From the NCBI RefSeq assembly GCF_024129435.1, contig NZ_JAMXXN010000002.1, forward strand, positions 174,651-238,650: a stretch of 64,000 nt of DNA, in the 5' to 3' direction. Positions 55,259-64,000 of this stretch are shown here, one piece after another. Origin of the DNA: Acinetobacter lwoffii (GTDB lineage Bacteria > Pseudomonadota > Gammaproteobacteria > Pseudomonadales > Moraxellaceae). Position 1 is the stretch's first letter; each line of letters starts with the position of its first letter. Both the position numbers and the translations under genes were made by a program. Under the pieces are notes generated by a model. That model worked only from the letters and a program-made list of their open reading frames with translations. It was not told the origin of the DNA and searched no databases.

Positions 55259-57274
55259 TTAAAGACCAGTTGTTCTAATTTTCAGATGCTGAATCAGGAC
55301 ACCATCAATGACAGCAGATCCAAAATTCTTACTTACACCCTCAGTATTTTTAAATACGATTCCTGTTGAATTCACACCATCCTTGGCACGCAGCATATTT
55401 GTTCCTGAGATACGCTCTGTAGTCCCTATTGAGATACTACTGTGAGTCGCATTACGCCCTTGATAAAGTGCGGTGGTATCTGACACATTATTTTTAATCG
55501 GTGTACCACAACTATAGACATTACAGGTCGAACCCTTTAAATCTGTTGTACCCAATCCGCCCCCATAATTTTGATAAATTTGATTATAAATAGCAGGAAT
55601 ATTAGGAATACGTGTCACTTCTAAAATAATATTATTGCCTTCTGAACCGACAACGAAAGGCTGGTACATATTACCAAGCACCAAGTTAATATTTGGACTA
55701 TAGAGATATAAGCCCTCAGAATCATGAAATATAGGAGCATCACTTCCATTCAAGGCCGGGGTCGGGACATTACCATCAAGCGCATCTGTTTTTGCTGCGG
55801 TACTGAGACGAATACCTTTACTGTTAAGATTACTATCGCTACTGCTTAGAGTTTCTGGTCGATCATTGGTATTCAGACGAACAATACTCGCCATACCCAA
55901 TGTTTGGCTGTAATTCTTATTGTCAGATTCTAAGGTTTGGAATAACCGAACTTGCGAGCCATTAAAACTCAGACCATTGGCAACAAATTGGGTTCTTAAT
56001 CGGTAATCCGTATCAAGTCCTGATATTGGCCCACCTGTTATAGGATCTACAGCATTAGAGGAATTAAGCTCACGTGCAAAAATATCACTCCAGAAGCCCA
56101 GCTTGATATTATTATCACTTTCGACCCCTGCAATTGGACTTAATGGGGCTTCCAAAGCAATATAGCCTACATCTTTAGCAGCGTCCTTAAACTGTTTGAC
56201 GTTTTCAGTTCCTGCCCGAAATAACCAGGGATTATCTGATGATCCCCAGCTAAAACCCTGATTACTGTATCGCGTGCTTAAAGAATCATCGCTTTTCGAT
56301 AATGCTAGGCCATAAATAAATACATCGGCTTTAGTTCTTAAAGTGCTCACAGAAATTTTAGCAGCTTCAGTTTTAGCAGCATGATCTGCTCTAGCAATGA
56401 TTTCAGCCATAGCAGCACTATCTGCATCTTTCATCATTTCAGCTAAAGCAGCTTCAAATTTTTTATCATAATCTGCTTTAATTAATGCAAGAATTCTTGC
56501 ATCTACAATTGCTCCAATAATATTTTCCCTAGTACCAGACGTACTCCATTCAGTTGCAGGAATTGATTTCGTCGCATCCTTACCATAAAGAAGGTCAATC
56601 ATTTCCAATGCATTTGTTTTTGCCTTATTATTTAAATCAATTAGATTCCCCGGTGAGTGATCAAACATTGTTGTGCCATCATCGACTAGACTATATTGAA
56701 TTAAAGCGGGTTTACCGGCTCCATTATAATAATCATCACGACGTTGTTCATAATAGGCTTTCATAAAGTCGGTATTATAATAATAATCAACTAATTCTTG
56801 CTTAAATGCGTCCCGGTTTGTTTGTGTATCATGAGTATTCTTAATCGTATTATAGTTATTATTATAAAAATCAGTTTTTAACGTATCAAAGGCTTGCTGA
56901 TACTCAGTTGCATAATTCTGCGTTCTTTCAACATGAAAAGTATTATCATATGTAGATTTATAAACTTTGTCGTATACACGCTGCCCAAGTTGGTTGTAAT
57001 TTTCACCCGTCGGAATAATACGAATAAATCCTGTATCTGCTTTTCCAGGATCAGGAATCTTCCGCTCATAACTCGAGCCAGCCGAGAGATCGTTAGGGCC
57101 TTGAAACACCATTTTAAAATCATCAAGTACCAGCGCAACACCCTCACCTGTGGTGTCAGAAAGAGAAGAATCTGATAATTCCTGCATCGCATGTGCAGAA
57201 GGCAACAGGCTGAAACCGATTGTCATCGCCAAATAACTTTTGCGAAATTTAAATATATCTTTTATCTGAGTCAT
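55259..57274 (-). CDS. Exported DUF6160/FilA-like protein A, 671 aa
   Basis: The first gene of the cluster. A signal peptide (about 1-29, ending SAHA) is followed by MQELSDSSLSDTTGEGVALVL, the shared motif with Glu for Gln. A segment at about residues 85-330 is helical and extremely rich in Tyr, Asn, Lys and Asp (for example DYYYNTDFMKAYYEQRRDDYYNG), unlike the beta-rich rest and unlike proteins B-D; it may be an inserted or strain-variable domain. The C-terminal part returns to beta-strand repeats. A candidate promoter lies 112-140 bases upstream. Confidence 0.7.
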   Translation of the reverse strand: MTQIKDIFKFRKSYLAMTIGFSLLPSAHAMQELSDSSLSDTTGEGVALVLDDFKMVFQGPNDLSAGSSYERKIPDPGKADTGFIRIIPTGENYNQLGQRVYDKVYKSTYDNTFHVERTQNYATEYQQAFDTLKTDFYNNNYNTIKNTHDTQTNRDAFKQELVDYYYNTDFMKAYYEQRRDDYYNGAGKPALIQYSLVDDGTTMFDHSPGNLIDLNNKAKTNALEMIDLLYGKDATKSIPATEWSTSGTRENIIGAIVDARILALIKADYDKKFEAALAEMMKDADSAAMAEIIARADHAAKTEAAKISVSTLRTKADVFIYGLALSKSDDSLSTRYSNQGFSWGSSDNPWLFRAGTENVKQFKDAAKDVGYIALEAPLSPIAGVESDNNIKLGFWSDIFARELNSSNAVDPITGGPISGLDTDYRLRTQFVANGLSFNGSQVRLFQTLESDNKNYSQTLGMASIVRLNTNDRPETLSSSDSNLNSKGIRLSTAAKTDALDGNVPTPALNGSDAPIFHDSEGLYLYSPNINLVLGNMYQPFVVGSEGNNIILEVTRIPNIPAIYNQIYQNYGGGLGTTDLKGSTCNVYSCGTPIKNNVSDTTALYQGRNATHSSISIGTTERISGTNMLRAKDGVNSTGIVFKNTEGVSKNFGSAVIDGVLIQHLKIRTTGL

Positions 57275-57385
57275 CTCACTCTTTCCTTTTTATTCGATGC
57301 TCCGCACCTTATGCTTCAGCTTCCCAGCCGCCAATCTTTGCTTTTTTATAATGCATTGCATCTTTTTTATGGTTATGCGGAATCC

Positions 57386-57414
57386 ATTATGCTGATTTTT
57401 AATACAGATGCCAA
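57386..57414 (-). promoter_or_regulatory. Candidate sigma70 promoter of the four-gene cluster
   Basis: On the minus strand, TTGGCA (57409-57414), a 17-base spacer and CATAAT (57386-57391), each one base off consensus. It gives a leader of about 100 bases before protein A. Confidence 0.55.
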
Positions 57415-57461
57415 AGCCAATTAGGCGAAAAATAGCAGTTTCCGATGAATGAAAATCTCAA

Positions 57462-57488
57462 AAAAATAAACGGGACATAAAGTCCCGT
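57462..57488 (-). terminator. Rho-independent terminator of dcd
   Basis: On the minus strand ACGGGAC, loop, GTCCCGT, then a T-rich run. It lies between dcd and the four-gene cluster's promoter and separates the two units. Confidence 0.85.
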
Positions 57489-57508
57489 CATTCAATATTT
57501 TAAAACAA

Positions 57509-58078
57509 TTAGGTCTTCGGCAAAGTAACGCCTGTCTGACCTTGATATTTACCGCCACGATCTTTATATGAAGTTTCACAGACTTCATCAGATTCAAAAA
57601 ACAGCATCTGCGCTACACCTTCACCTGCATAAATACGCGCAGGAAGATTGGTAGTATTTGAAAACTCTAAAGTGACGTGTCCTTCCCACTCTGGCTCAAG
57701 CGGAGTCACGTTAACAATGATGCCACAACGCGCATAAGTAGACTTGCCCAAGCACACGGTCAAGACATTACGTGGAATGCGGAAATATTCGATGGTACGC
57801 GCCAAAGCAAACGAGTTAGGCGGAATGATACAGACATCCGACTCGATATCAATAAAGCTGCGTTCATCAAAGTTCTTCGGATCGACAATTGCAGAATGCA
57901 CATTGGTGAATACTTTAAATTCACGTGCACAACGCACGTCATAACCATAGCTGGATACGCCATACGAAATCAGCTTTTGACCATTTTCATCCAAACGTAC
58001 CTGGTTTTCTGCATACGGTTCAATCATGCCGTGTTTTTCGCTCATTTCGCGAATCCAACGATCAGACTTAATTGCCAT
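57509..58078 (-). CDS. dcd: dCTP deaminase
   Basis: A 189-residue cytosolic enzyme of standard length. The blocks [92 protein letters not shown] and the C-terminal YQGQTG are the Dcd pattern, with the catalytic Glu in [12 protein letters not shown]. It converts dCTP to dUTP for thymidylate synthesis. It sits alone between two terminators; the neighbouring LysE gene is on the same strand but ends 124 bases upstream. Confidence 0.97.
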   Translation of the reverse strand: MAIKSDRWIREMSEKHGMIEPYAENQVRLDENGQKLISYGVSSYGYDVRCAREFKVFTNVHSAIVDPKNFDERSFIDIESDVCIIPPNSFALARTIEYFRIPRNVLTVCLGKSTYARCGIIVNVTPLEPEWEGHVTLEFSNTTNLPARIYAGEGVAQMLFFESDEVCETSYKDRGGKYQGQTGVTLPKT

Positions 58079-58201
58079 TGATATAATCCAAAAATCTTAA
58101 GAACAAGTTATTGCGACGTACTTTAACTGAAATTGACACTAATGAAAATAAGTGAAAGGCTTAGAGCTAAAGTTGCCAAAAAATTGCTGATTGAGATCAG
58201 C

Positions 58202-58795
58202 TTATAAACTTAAAAGTGCAGAATAGCTTAAAGGAATGGAAAAGCTCATTAATACCAGCGAAGCCGTTTTCTGCAGGTTTTTCTGATTGAGCCAGCGACT
58301 GTTTTTTCTGGCCAGGATTGAACCCAGAAAAGTCCAGAAGAATGCAATCGGGATCAACAGAAGCAAGAAAACCAGCATATGAGTCACATAATGTTGGCCG
58401 CTTTTCCAGACAATGACAGGAAAGATCGCTGAGGCAAATAAAAGTGCTTTAGGATTAAGCAAGGTTGCCAAAAATAATTCTCGTGCGCGAATCGAGACAT
58501 TTTCAAGATTTTCGCTTATTTCTGCAGTCCGCCATAATTTCACAGCGAGAAATAGAATATAGCCAGCACTAAAAAGTTTGAGAATGGTCGGTAAAAGCGG
58601 AAGATGAACGGAAATTTTTCCGATCAGAATGCCCCATAAGCTAATGGCAATCAGATAACCAAAGGCTTCCGCAGGAATTAAACGAAATGTTTTTTTAAAT
58701 CCGACCTGAATGCCTGAAGATGCCAATAAGGTATTGGTTGGGCCTGGTGTTAAAAGAATGGTTGCCACTAAACCAATAAAAAACCATGAAATCAT
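58202..58795 (-). CDS. LysE-family translocator
   Basis: A 197-residue inner-membrane protein with about six hydrophobic helices. The start MISWFFIGLVATILLTPGPTNTLL (58795) is chosen since the family begins near the first helix and GAGGT lies seven bases ahead; a longer frame would add ten polar residues. The family signature PGPTNTLL in the first helix and GYLIAISLWGILIG are present. It would export an amino acid or related metabolite; the substrate is unknown. Confidence 0.9.
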   Translation of the reverse strand: MISWFFIGLVATILLTPGPTNTLLASSGIQVGFKKTFRLIPAEAFGYLIAISLWGILIGKISVHLPLLPTILKLFSAGYILFLAVKLWRTAEISENLENVSIRARELFLATLLNPKALLFASAIFPVIVWKSGQHYVTHMLVFLLLLIPIAFFWTFLGSILARKNSRWLNQKNLQKTASLVLMSFSIPLSYSALLSL

Positions 58796-59004
58796 AGTTT
58801 GACCTCGCTCTAATCCGAGTAGCATAGAAGAATTCGGTCAGTGCTGCAAAAAAATAATTGTAAGAGAACATATGATCTAAAATTTAAATTTATTTATTTT
58901 AATTAATTCAAATGTTTATATAAGCTTTCAGGATAAACACCCGATAGTCATTTCAGTCAATTTCGATCATTTAAATCGAGCTAATTTTAAAAATAAGAAA
59001 TAAG

Positions 59005-59029
59005 AAGCCCTAGCTTTTAGCTAAGGCTT
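59005..59029 (-). terminator. Probable terminator of apbC
   Basis: AAGCCCTAGCT and AGCTAAGGCTT pair with one mismatch, followed on the minus strand by a T-rich run. It ends the ApbC transcript. Confidence 0.55.
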
Positions 59030-59052
59030 AAATATCTGAATTGTCTGTAGAA

Positions 59053-60312
59053 TTAAAAAATTCGACTATGGTCTTTCTCTGCTTTAGGTAACTGCGCTGC
59101 AATTTTCTCTGTAATCAGCATATAGCTTTCTGCAGCAGCATCTCCCGCGATCACTGACGGCGTTCCAGCATCGGCATTTTCACGAATTTTAGCATCCAAA
59201 GGTAAACGACCCAATAATGGGACTTGATATTGCTCAGACAGTTTATCGCCACCGCCTGTACCAAAAATCTGTTCCTCAAAACCACAATTTGAGCAGATAT
59301 GGGTCGACATGTTTTCAATCACGCCCATGATCGGAATCTGCACGCGGTTAAACAATTCAATGCCTTTGGTCGCATCCAGCAAGGCCACGTTTTGTGGCGT
59401 TGTCACAATTACTGCGCCCGTTACCGGAATACGCTGCGCGAGAGTTAACTGGATATCACCTGTGCCAGGTGGCATATCAATCATCAGCACATCAAGGTCT
59501 GGCCATAGGGTCTGATTGAATAACTGCATTAATGCACCCGTGGCTTTTGGACCACGCCAGGCGACTGGAGTATTGTGATCTCCAGTTAAATGGCCAATTG
59601 ATAATACCGCCATCCCATAGGCTTCGATAGGGACAAACTGCTCTGCTTCGATCATTGGCGTTTTGCCGGCATTACCGAGCATAGTCGGAATACTTGGGCC
59701 GTAAATATCGGCATCTAGTACGCCTACGCGCAGGCCTAATTTCTGTAGAGCCAAGGCCAGATTTACAGTCGTGGTCGATTTACCTACGCCACCTTTACCA
59801 GATGACACCAGAATCACATTTTGAATCCTTGGGTGTTTTGGAACATCACGCTGTTGCGGCGCAGCTTTTTGAATAGGTGGATTATTTGGATCAGCTTCTT
59901 CTGTTTTTGCAGGCTGTGCCGACGCATCAACCACAGGGGGAAGATTGGGTTTTGCTTCCGCTTTAGGCTCGCTTGAACAGTTTTCACCTTCAGCATGGTT
60001 ATGCCCGCAACCCCCTTCTTTCTTATGTCCAGTTTTCTGCTGAATCACATGCATATTCAGTTCTTGAATACCACATTTTTGCAAAGCTTCCGCCAGTTCA
60101 TCATGAATCTGTTGCAGCTGCGCTTTTTCTTCTGGATAGGTATTCAAAGTGATTTGCAGAATCTCACCCTGTACATTGACCTGCGTAATACGATCTTTCA
60201 AGGCATTGCTGGAATTTGGCAAGATATAGTTTTGCAGTACGTTTTGCACAGCTTCTTCGTTCACCTCCTTGGAAGGCGAAAAAACCGATTTAAGCGAAGA
60301 AAGCCAAGACAT
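59053..60312 (-). CDS. apbC: ApbC/Mrp-type iron-sulfur cluster carrier
   Basis: A 419-residue cytosolic P-loop ATPase. An N-terminal MIP18 domain (about 15-90) is joined to the ATPase by a linker that carries an unusual metal-binding patch GGCGHNHAEGENC (100-112). The deviant Walker A is SGKGGVGKST (171-180), PPGTGD follows in the switch region, and the Fe-S ligating CxxC pair is at 340 and 343 (HICSNC). It binds and delivers Fe-S clusters to target proteins. The His/Cys patch is not part of the minimal family. It is a single-gene unit. Confidence 0.95.
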   Translation of the reverse strand: MSWLSSLKSVFSPSKEVNEEAVQNVLQNYILPNSSNALKDRITQVNVQGEILQITLNTYPEEKAQLQQIHDELAEALQKCGIQELNMHVIQQKTGHKKEGGCGHNHAEGENCSSEPKAEAKPNLPPVVDASAQPAKTEEADPNNPPIQKAAPQQRDVPKHPRIQNVILVSSGKGGVGKSTTTVNLALALQKLGLRVGVLDADIYGPSIPTMLGNAGKTPMIEAEQFVPIEAYGMAVLSIGHLTGDHNTPVAWRGPKATGALMQLFNQTLWPDLDVLMIDMPPGTGDIQLTLAQRIPVTGAVIVTTPQNVALLDATKGIELFNRVQIPIMGVIENMSTHICSNCGFEEQIFGTGGGDKLSEQYQVPLLGRLPLDAKIRENADAGTPSVIAGDAAAESYMLITEKIAAQLPKAEKDHSRIF

Positions 60313-60539
60313 AGGTTACTCCAAAAATGTAGATCGACATCTGAATCGCTTAGTTTAACGGGGTTTTAGGCTAAGGTTAAGCACTGTCTTGGAGAAGATG
60401 AAAGAGATATCTTCAATTTCCAACCATTTTGCTTGGTTTTCTTAAATGTTTTATGAAATCTTGGTAAATAAAAATAATGAAAGAAAAGAGAGATAAATTA
60501 TTTTGATGTAATAATTTTTTTTACTGATCTTAGACGATC

Positions 60540-60573
60540 AAGCCACTTTAACCCTCTGTAATTAAAGTGGCTT
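60540..60573. terminator. Perfect 12-bp hairpin after the hydrophilic protein gene
   Basis: AAGCCACTTTAA pairs perfectly with TTAAAGTGGCTT around a 10-base loop, 13 bases past the minus-strand stop. The T run is weak, so termination is plausible but not certain. Confidence 0.6.
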
Positions 60574-60585
60574 AACGATCACAGA

Positions 60586-61383
60586 CTATTTATGATTTTT
60601 ATTGTTTTCAGATTTGTCCTGTTGATCCTTGGTATTTTTATCCTGATCTTGTTTCGATTCATCCTTTTTGGACTGAGAGCTGCTTTCTGAATCTGTATCT
60701 TTGGCATCTTGCTGCTGATCAGAATCACCTTCCTTCGATTGATTATCCTTCATTTTATTCATCGTATCAGTTGCCATCTGTTTCAGCTCAGCGAACTTAA
60801 CCGAGGCTTCACTGAATAAGTCTGTGATTTTCTGTCTGGTATCTTCAAACTTATGCATGGCTTCATCTTTTAAATTTGCCATACTTGCCTGCTGATCGGT
60901 CTGACCATCTTTAGCATTGTGTTTATCTGACTTGTTAGATGATTTATCTTGAGAGGCATGATCCGCTTTGGCCTTTTTCGCATCATCCGAACCTTGCTCA
61001 GCATTTTGCTGGTTGTCAGATTTGCCATGTTTCAGCTCATTCAGAAGCTTTTCACCTTTTTGCAATAGCTCTTCACCGATCGCAATCGCCTTGGCTTTTA
61101 AGTCATCCATCTTAAAGCTTTCAGTTTTTTTATCGGACTGGTTCTCTTGAGAATTGTCTTTTTGTGCTGATTGCTCAGCATTTGTATCTTTGCCGTTGTG
61201 CTGAGTATCAGATTTCTGATCAGCATGGGTCTGGGCACTTTGCCCATTCTTATGTTCCTGATTATGCTGTTTATCTATCTCATTTTGCTTTTGCTCTTTT
61301 GCAAGCTGATCATTCAATTCGCGTGCATGTTGTTCTTTATCTTGATTTTGCTTCGACGTATTGTTTTGGTTCTGCTGAGTCAT
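60586..61383 (-). CDS. Disordered hydrophilic protein, 265 aa (hydrophilin candidate)
   Basis: No signal peptide and no membrane segment. About half of all residues are Lys, Asp, Gln, Asn or Ser; there is no Cys and no Trp. Three or four short amphipathic helices stand out (LKAKAIAIGEELLQKGEKLLNELKH, then NLKDEAMHKFEDTRQKITDLFSEASVKFAELKQMA), set in low-complexity linkers. Such composition fits hydrophilin or LEA-like proteins that protect against drying; A. baumannii has desiccation proteins of this general kind (DtpA, DtpB), but I do not claim these are homologues. GGAGG seven bases ahead gives a strong ribosome site, hinting at high expression. Confidence 0.7.
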   Translation of the reverse strand: MTQQNQNNTSKQNQDKEQHARELNDQLAKEQKQNEIDKQHNQEHKNGQSAQTHADQKSDTQHNGKDTNAEQSAQKDNSQENQSDKKTESFKMDDLKAKAIAIGEELLQKGEKLLNELKHGKSDNQQNAEQGSDDAKKAKADHASQDKSSNKSDKHNAKDGQTDQQASMANLKDEAMHKFEDTRQKITDLFSEASVKFAELKQMATDTMNKMKDNQSKEGDSDQQQDAKDTDSESSSQSKKDESKQDQDKNTKDQQDKSENNKNHK

Positions 61384-61695
61384 GAGGTACCCTCCTTAGG
61401 CATATCATATAAACAATCAGCCATTTTTTAGCACAAAGCATCACGCGAATCGGGCGAAGTAAGCAAACTGCAACAAAGCCTGTACATGTTGTTGCTATTG
61501 TTTGCAGGATGTAGCATGAGCTGAGTTAAATCCGTATTGAAAAGCTCTATGCTAAAGATGATGCGGGCTTTTGTATTCGGGCTGTCCAAGTCCATCTATT
61601 CGCAGGGTTTCAGCAAAGCATTTCTTTGTAATCCCCTCGGCATCATGTAAAATTATGGCCCATTGCATAATGAATACGAATGAGAGAGTGAATCC
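61384..61695. other. Intergenic region, about 310 bp, no gene seen
   Basis: Spacer between the divergent hydrophilic-protein and metG genes, which should hold both promoters. No hairpin or small gene recognised. Confidence 0.5.
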
Positions 61696-63756
61696 GTGCG
61701 TAAAATTTTAGTCACCAATGCCCTTCCTTACGCCAATGGCCCGATTCATATGGGTCACTTACTTGGCTATATCCAAGCAGATATTTGGGTACGTGCCATG
61801 CGTGCGATGGGTCATGATGTGACTTATGTCTGTGCGGATGATGCTCACGGAACCGCGATCATGCTACGTGCCGAAGCGAATGGCATTTCACCTGAAGCGC
61901 AAATTGCCAATGTGCAAAAAGAACACATTCGTGACTTTGACGGTTTCGGTGTGCATTTCGATCATTATGATTCTACACATAGCGATACCAACCGTGCTCG
62001 TGCGTCAGAAATCTATGTGAAAAACCGTGATGCGGGCAATATTGCAGTTCGTCCGGTGACCCAGCTTTTTGATCCTGAAAAAGGCATGTTCCTGTCAGAC
62101 CGTTTCATTAAAGGCACCTGTCCTAAATGTAAGGCGGAAGATCAGTACGGCGACTCATGTGAAGTCTGCGGTGCAACTTATAATGCGACAGAGTTGTTGA
62201 ATCCGCATTCCACTTTAAGTGGCGCAACTCCAGTCGAAAAATCATCTGATCATTACTTCTTTAAATTGCCAAATTTTGGTGAATACCTGCAAAAATGGAC
62301 TCGTGATGAAGGTCGCTTGCCGGTATCGATTGCCAACAAGCTGGACGAATGGTTTGAAAATGGCTTGAACGACTGGGACATCTCACGTGATGCGCCATAC
62401 TTCGGTTTTGAAATTCCAGATGCGCCAAACAAATATTTCTATGTTTGGGTGGATGCGCCGATTGGTTATATGTCGAGCTTTGAAAACTACATCAAAACCA
62501 AACGTCCTGAATTGAATTTTGATGACTACTGGAAAAAAGATTCTGAAAATGAGGTCTATCACTTCATTGGTAAAGACATCGTGTATTTCCATGCCCTGTT
62601 CTGGCCGGCAATGCTTGAAGGTGCAAACTACCGCACGCCATCAGGCTTATTCGTGAATGGTTTCTTGACTGTCAATGGCCAAAAGATGTCAAAATCTCGC
62701 GGCACATTTATTAAAGCGGAAACCTATTTAGAGCATTTAAATCCTGAATATCTACGCTATTACTTCGCGTCGAAACTTTCTGACAAAGTTGAAGATTCTG
62801 ACCTGAACCTTGATGATTTCGTTCAGAAAGTAAATTCAGATTTGGTCGGTAAAGTCGTGAATATTGCCAGCCGTTGTGCAAAATTCATTAACACCAAATT
62901 TGATAACAAGTTAAGCACGACATGTGCTGAACCTGAATTGGTACAAAGCTTTATTGATGCCGGTAGTTCAATTGCTCAAGCTTATGAAGCACGTGAATTC
63001 TCTGCGGCGATTCGTGAAATCATGGCACTGGCAGACAAAGCCAACCAGTACATCGACGAGAAAAAGCCTTGGGCACTTGCTAAGCAAGAAGGTCAGGAAC
63101 AACAGGTTCATGATGTATGTTCTGTGGGGATCAACCTGTTCCGTCAATTGGCAGTTTACTTGGCTCCTGTATTGCCGACACTAGCTCAACAGGTTCAAGA
63201 TTTCTTGCAACTTGAAAGCTTCGATTTTGCTTCTCGCAAAACCATTCTAGTGGGTCATGAAATTGCATTGTTCCAACCCTTAATGCAACGTGTAGATCCA
63301 AAAGCGGTTGCTGCCATGGTGGATGCATCTAAAGATTCTTTAGCTGCTCCTGCTGCTGAACCAGCAAAAGCTGAGAAGAAAAAAGAGAAGAAGATTGAAA
63401 AGAAAGCTGAACCTAAAGTCGGTGAAGCTGAAATCATTAATATTGATGATTTTATGAAAGTTGACCTGCGTGTGGCTGAAGTTTTGGAAGCGGCTACGGT
63501 TGAAGGTTCTGACAAACTGCTTCAACTCACTTTAAACGTTGGTGAAGCTGAGCCACGTAATGTGTTCAGTGGTATTCGTGAGTTTTACCAACCTGAAGAC
63601 TTAAAAGGTAAACTGGTGGTGATGGTGGCAAACCTTGCGCCACGTAAAATGCGTTTTGGGATCTCTAACGGTATGGTGCTAGCTGCGGGTAATGGCGACG
63701 GTGTTTGGGTGATTTCACCTGAATCTGGTGCTAAACCGGGTGATAAAGTGTCTTAA
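61696..63756 (+). CDS. metG: Methionyl-tRNA synthetase
   Basis: A 686-residue class I synthetase using a GTG start; GAGAG lies about ten bases ahead. The HIGH-type motif is HMGH in [11 protein letters not shown] (about 16-26), the zinc knuckle is CPKC...CEVC (about 143-160), and KMSKS is in [12 protein letters not shown] (about 331-340). A Lys/Glu-rich linker (about 556-575) joins a C-terminal Trbp111-type tRNA-binding domain (about 580-686), as in the dimeric long form. It attaches methionine to both tRNA-Met species. It ends in its own terminator. Confidence 0.98.
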   Translation: MRKILVTNALPYANGPIHMGHLLGYIQADIWVRAMRAMGHDVTYVCADDAHGTAIMLRAEANGISPEAQIANVQKEHIRDFDGFGVHFDHYDSTHSDTNRARASEIYVKNRDAGNIAVRPVTQLFDPEKGMFLSDRFIKGTCPKCKAEDQYGDSCEVCGATYNATELLNPHSTLSGATPVEKSSDHYFFKLPNFGEYLQKWTRDEGRLPVSIANKLDEWFENGLNDWDISRDAPYFGFEIPDAPNKYFYVWVDAPIGYMSSFENYIKTKRPELNFDDYWKKDSENEVYHFIGKDIVYFHALFWPAMLEGANYRTPSGLFVNGFLTVNGQKMSKSRGTFIKAETYLEHLNPEYLRYYFASKLSDKVEDSDLNLDDFVQKVNSDLVGKVVNIASRCAKFINTKFDNKLSTTCAEPELVQSFIDAGSSIAQAYEAREFSAAIREIMALADKANQYIDEKKPWALAKQEGQEQQVHDVCSVGINLFRQLAVYLAPVLPTLAQQVQDFLQLESFDFASRKTILVGHEIALFQPLMQRVDPKAVAAMVDASKDSLAAPAAEPAKAEKKKEKKIEKKAEPKVGEAEIINIDDFMKVDLRVAEVLEAATVEGSDKLLQLTLNVGEAEPRNVFSGIREFYQPEDLKGKLVVMVANLAPRKMRFGISNGMVLAAGNGDGVWVISPESGAKPGDKVS

Positions 63757-63776
63757 GATTTCCATTTTAAGCAAAG

Positions 63777-63805
63777 AAAGCCTCTACTGATGTAGGGGCT
63801 TTTTT
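63777..63805 (+). terminator. Rho-independent terminator of metG
   Basis: AAAGCCTCTAC, loop TGAT, GTAGGGGCTTT with one G-T pair, then a T run. Confidence 0.85.
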
Positions 63806-63815
63806 ATTAGTTATT

Positions 63816-63850
63816 TCCCTCATCCCAACCTTCTCCCAGAGGGGGAGGAG
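63816..63850. repeat. Intergenic repeat-like element
   Basis: CCCTCATCCCAACCTTCTCC followed by CAGAGGGGGAGGAG has the feel of the short dispersed intergenic repeats I recall from Acinetobacter, with a CTCCC/GGGAG stem. Recognised by eye only. Confidence 0.4.
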
Positions 63851-63862
63851 CATTCATTACTA

Positions 63863-64000
63863 GGGCGTGTCCTCATTTGAAGAATTGGTTTTAAATACTT
63901 AAAATCCTCCTTTGAGTTATTTTTATTTCTATATTTTCAATGGCACGTACTCTTCTTACCGATGATATCTGGCAGCAAATTCAAGATACTATGCGATTAC
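63863..64000 (+). mobile_element. Left end of an IS5-family insertion sequence, cut by the window edge
   Basis: A likely left terminal end begins GGGCGTGTCC after the sequence CTAG, which would fit a TA-containing target. The rest of the element lies outside the window, so the right end and target duplication cannot be seen. The transposase start is inside. Confidence 0.7.
63940..64000 (+). CDS. IS5-family transposase, N-terminal fragment
   Basis: The window ends 20 codons into the gene: MARTLLTDDIWQQIQDTMRL. I recognise this opening from IS5-family (IS427-group) transposases common in Acinetobacter, which usually have a DDE catalytic domain often split over two frames with a shift. The rest is outside the window. 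Confidence 0.75.
   Translation, partial: MARTLLTDDIWQQIQDTMRL

Noticed and set aside
57191..57424. Plus-strand 77-residue frame over the promoter of the four-gene cluster
   Set aside because: It overlaps the signal peptide region of protein A in antisense and has no ribosome site; shadow frame.
60540..60573. Perfect 12-bp hairpin read as an attachment site
   Set aside because: No integrase or duplicated copy nearby; a terminator or transcript hairpin is the simpler reading.

Overview
The window looks like a chromosomal segment of an Acinetobacter-type gammaproteobacterium (Moraxellaceae). The reasons are the AT-rich composition, the pilG-pilH-pilI-pilJ-chpA twitching cluster without pilK or chpB, a signal-less YkuD protein of the ElsL/LdtK type, several Acinetobacter-style DUF proteins, and an IS5-family element of a kind common in that genus at the right edge. 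I made this assignment from remembered family features; no search was run.

Left third (1-31 kb): mostly single-gene units for housekeeping and transport. In order they include a 7TM diguanylate cyclase, an FKBP isomerase, MgtC-like, YaeQ and CobW-like proteins, and an orphan FAD aromatic hydroxylase. A tetR-MFS-lysR operon follows, with a perfect 18-bp palindrome in front of it. Then come a thioesterase, a patatin-like lipoprotein, a ChrA transporter, the AGCS and GltS sodium symporters, a nitroreductase, a Bcr/CflA pump and a YccS-like protein. The last large gene is a PepSY-flavodoxin-reductase fusion with a Fur-box-like site upstream.

Middle (30.3-31.3 kb): eight tRNA genes, four Val(UAC) and four Asp(GUC), on the minus strand behind a near-consensus sigma70 promoter. 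They are followed by elsL-like and ybaN-like genes, DUF1853, an entericidin-type lipoprotein and dapE.

35-44 kb: the complete Pil-Chp signalling array (pilG, pilH, pilI, pilJ, chpA, and a CheW-like downstream gene) that would control type IV pili through phosphorelay. ChpA carries four visible Hpt domains, a kinase core, a CheW domain and a receiver. Divergent to it are a coiled-coil secreted protein and an RND adaptor/permease pair, then proS.

50.9-57.3 kb: the most unusual region. Four tightly spaced genes encode exported proteins of very different size that share a short motif just after the signal peptide (L-x-x-x-x-L-(S/T)-x-(V/T)-x-G-(Q/E)). They appear to form one operon with a candidate promoter in front and a shared terminator behind. 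They recall DUF6160/FilA-type proteins; their function is unknown.

57.5-64 kb: dcd, a LysE exporter, an ApbC/Mrp Fe-S carrier with a His/Cys-rich insert, a 265-residue disordered hydrophilic protein, metG, and the left end of an insertion sequence cut by the window edge.
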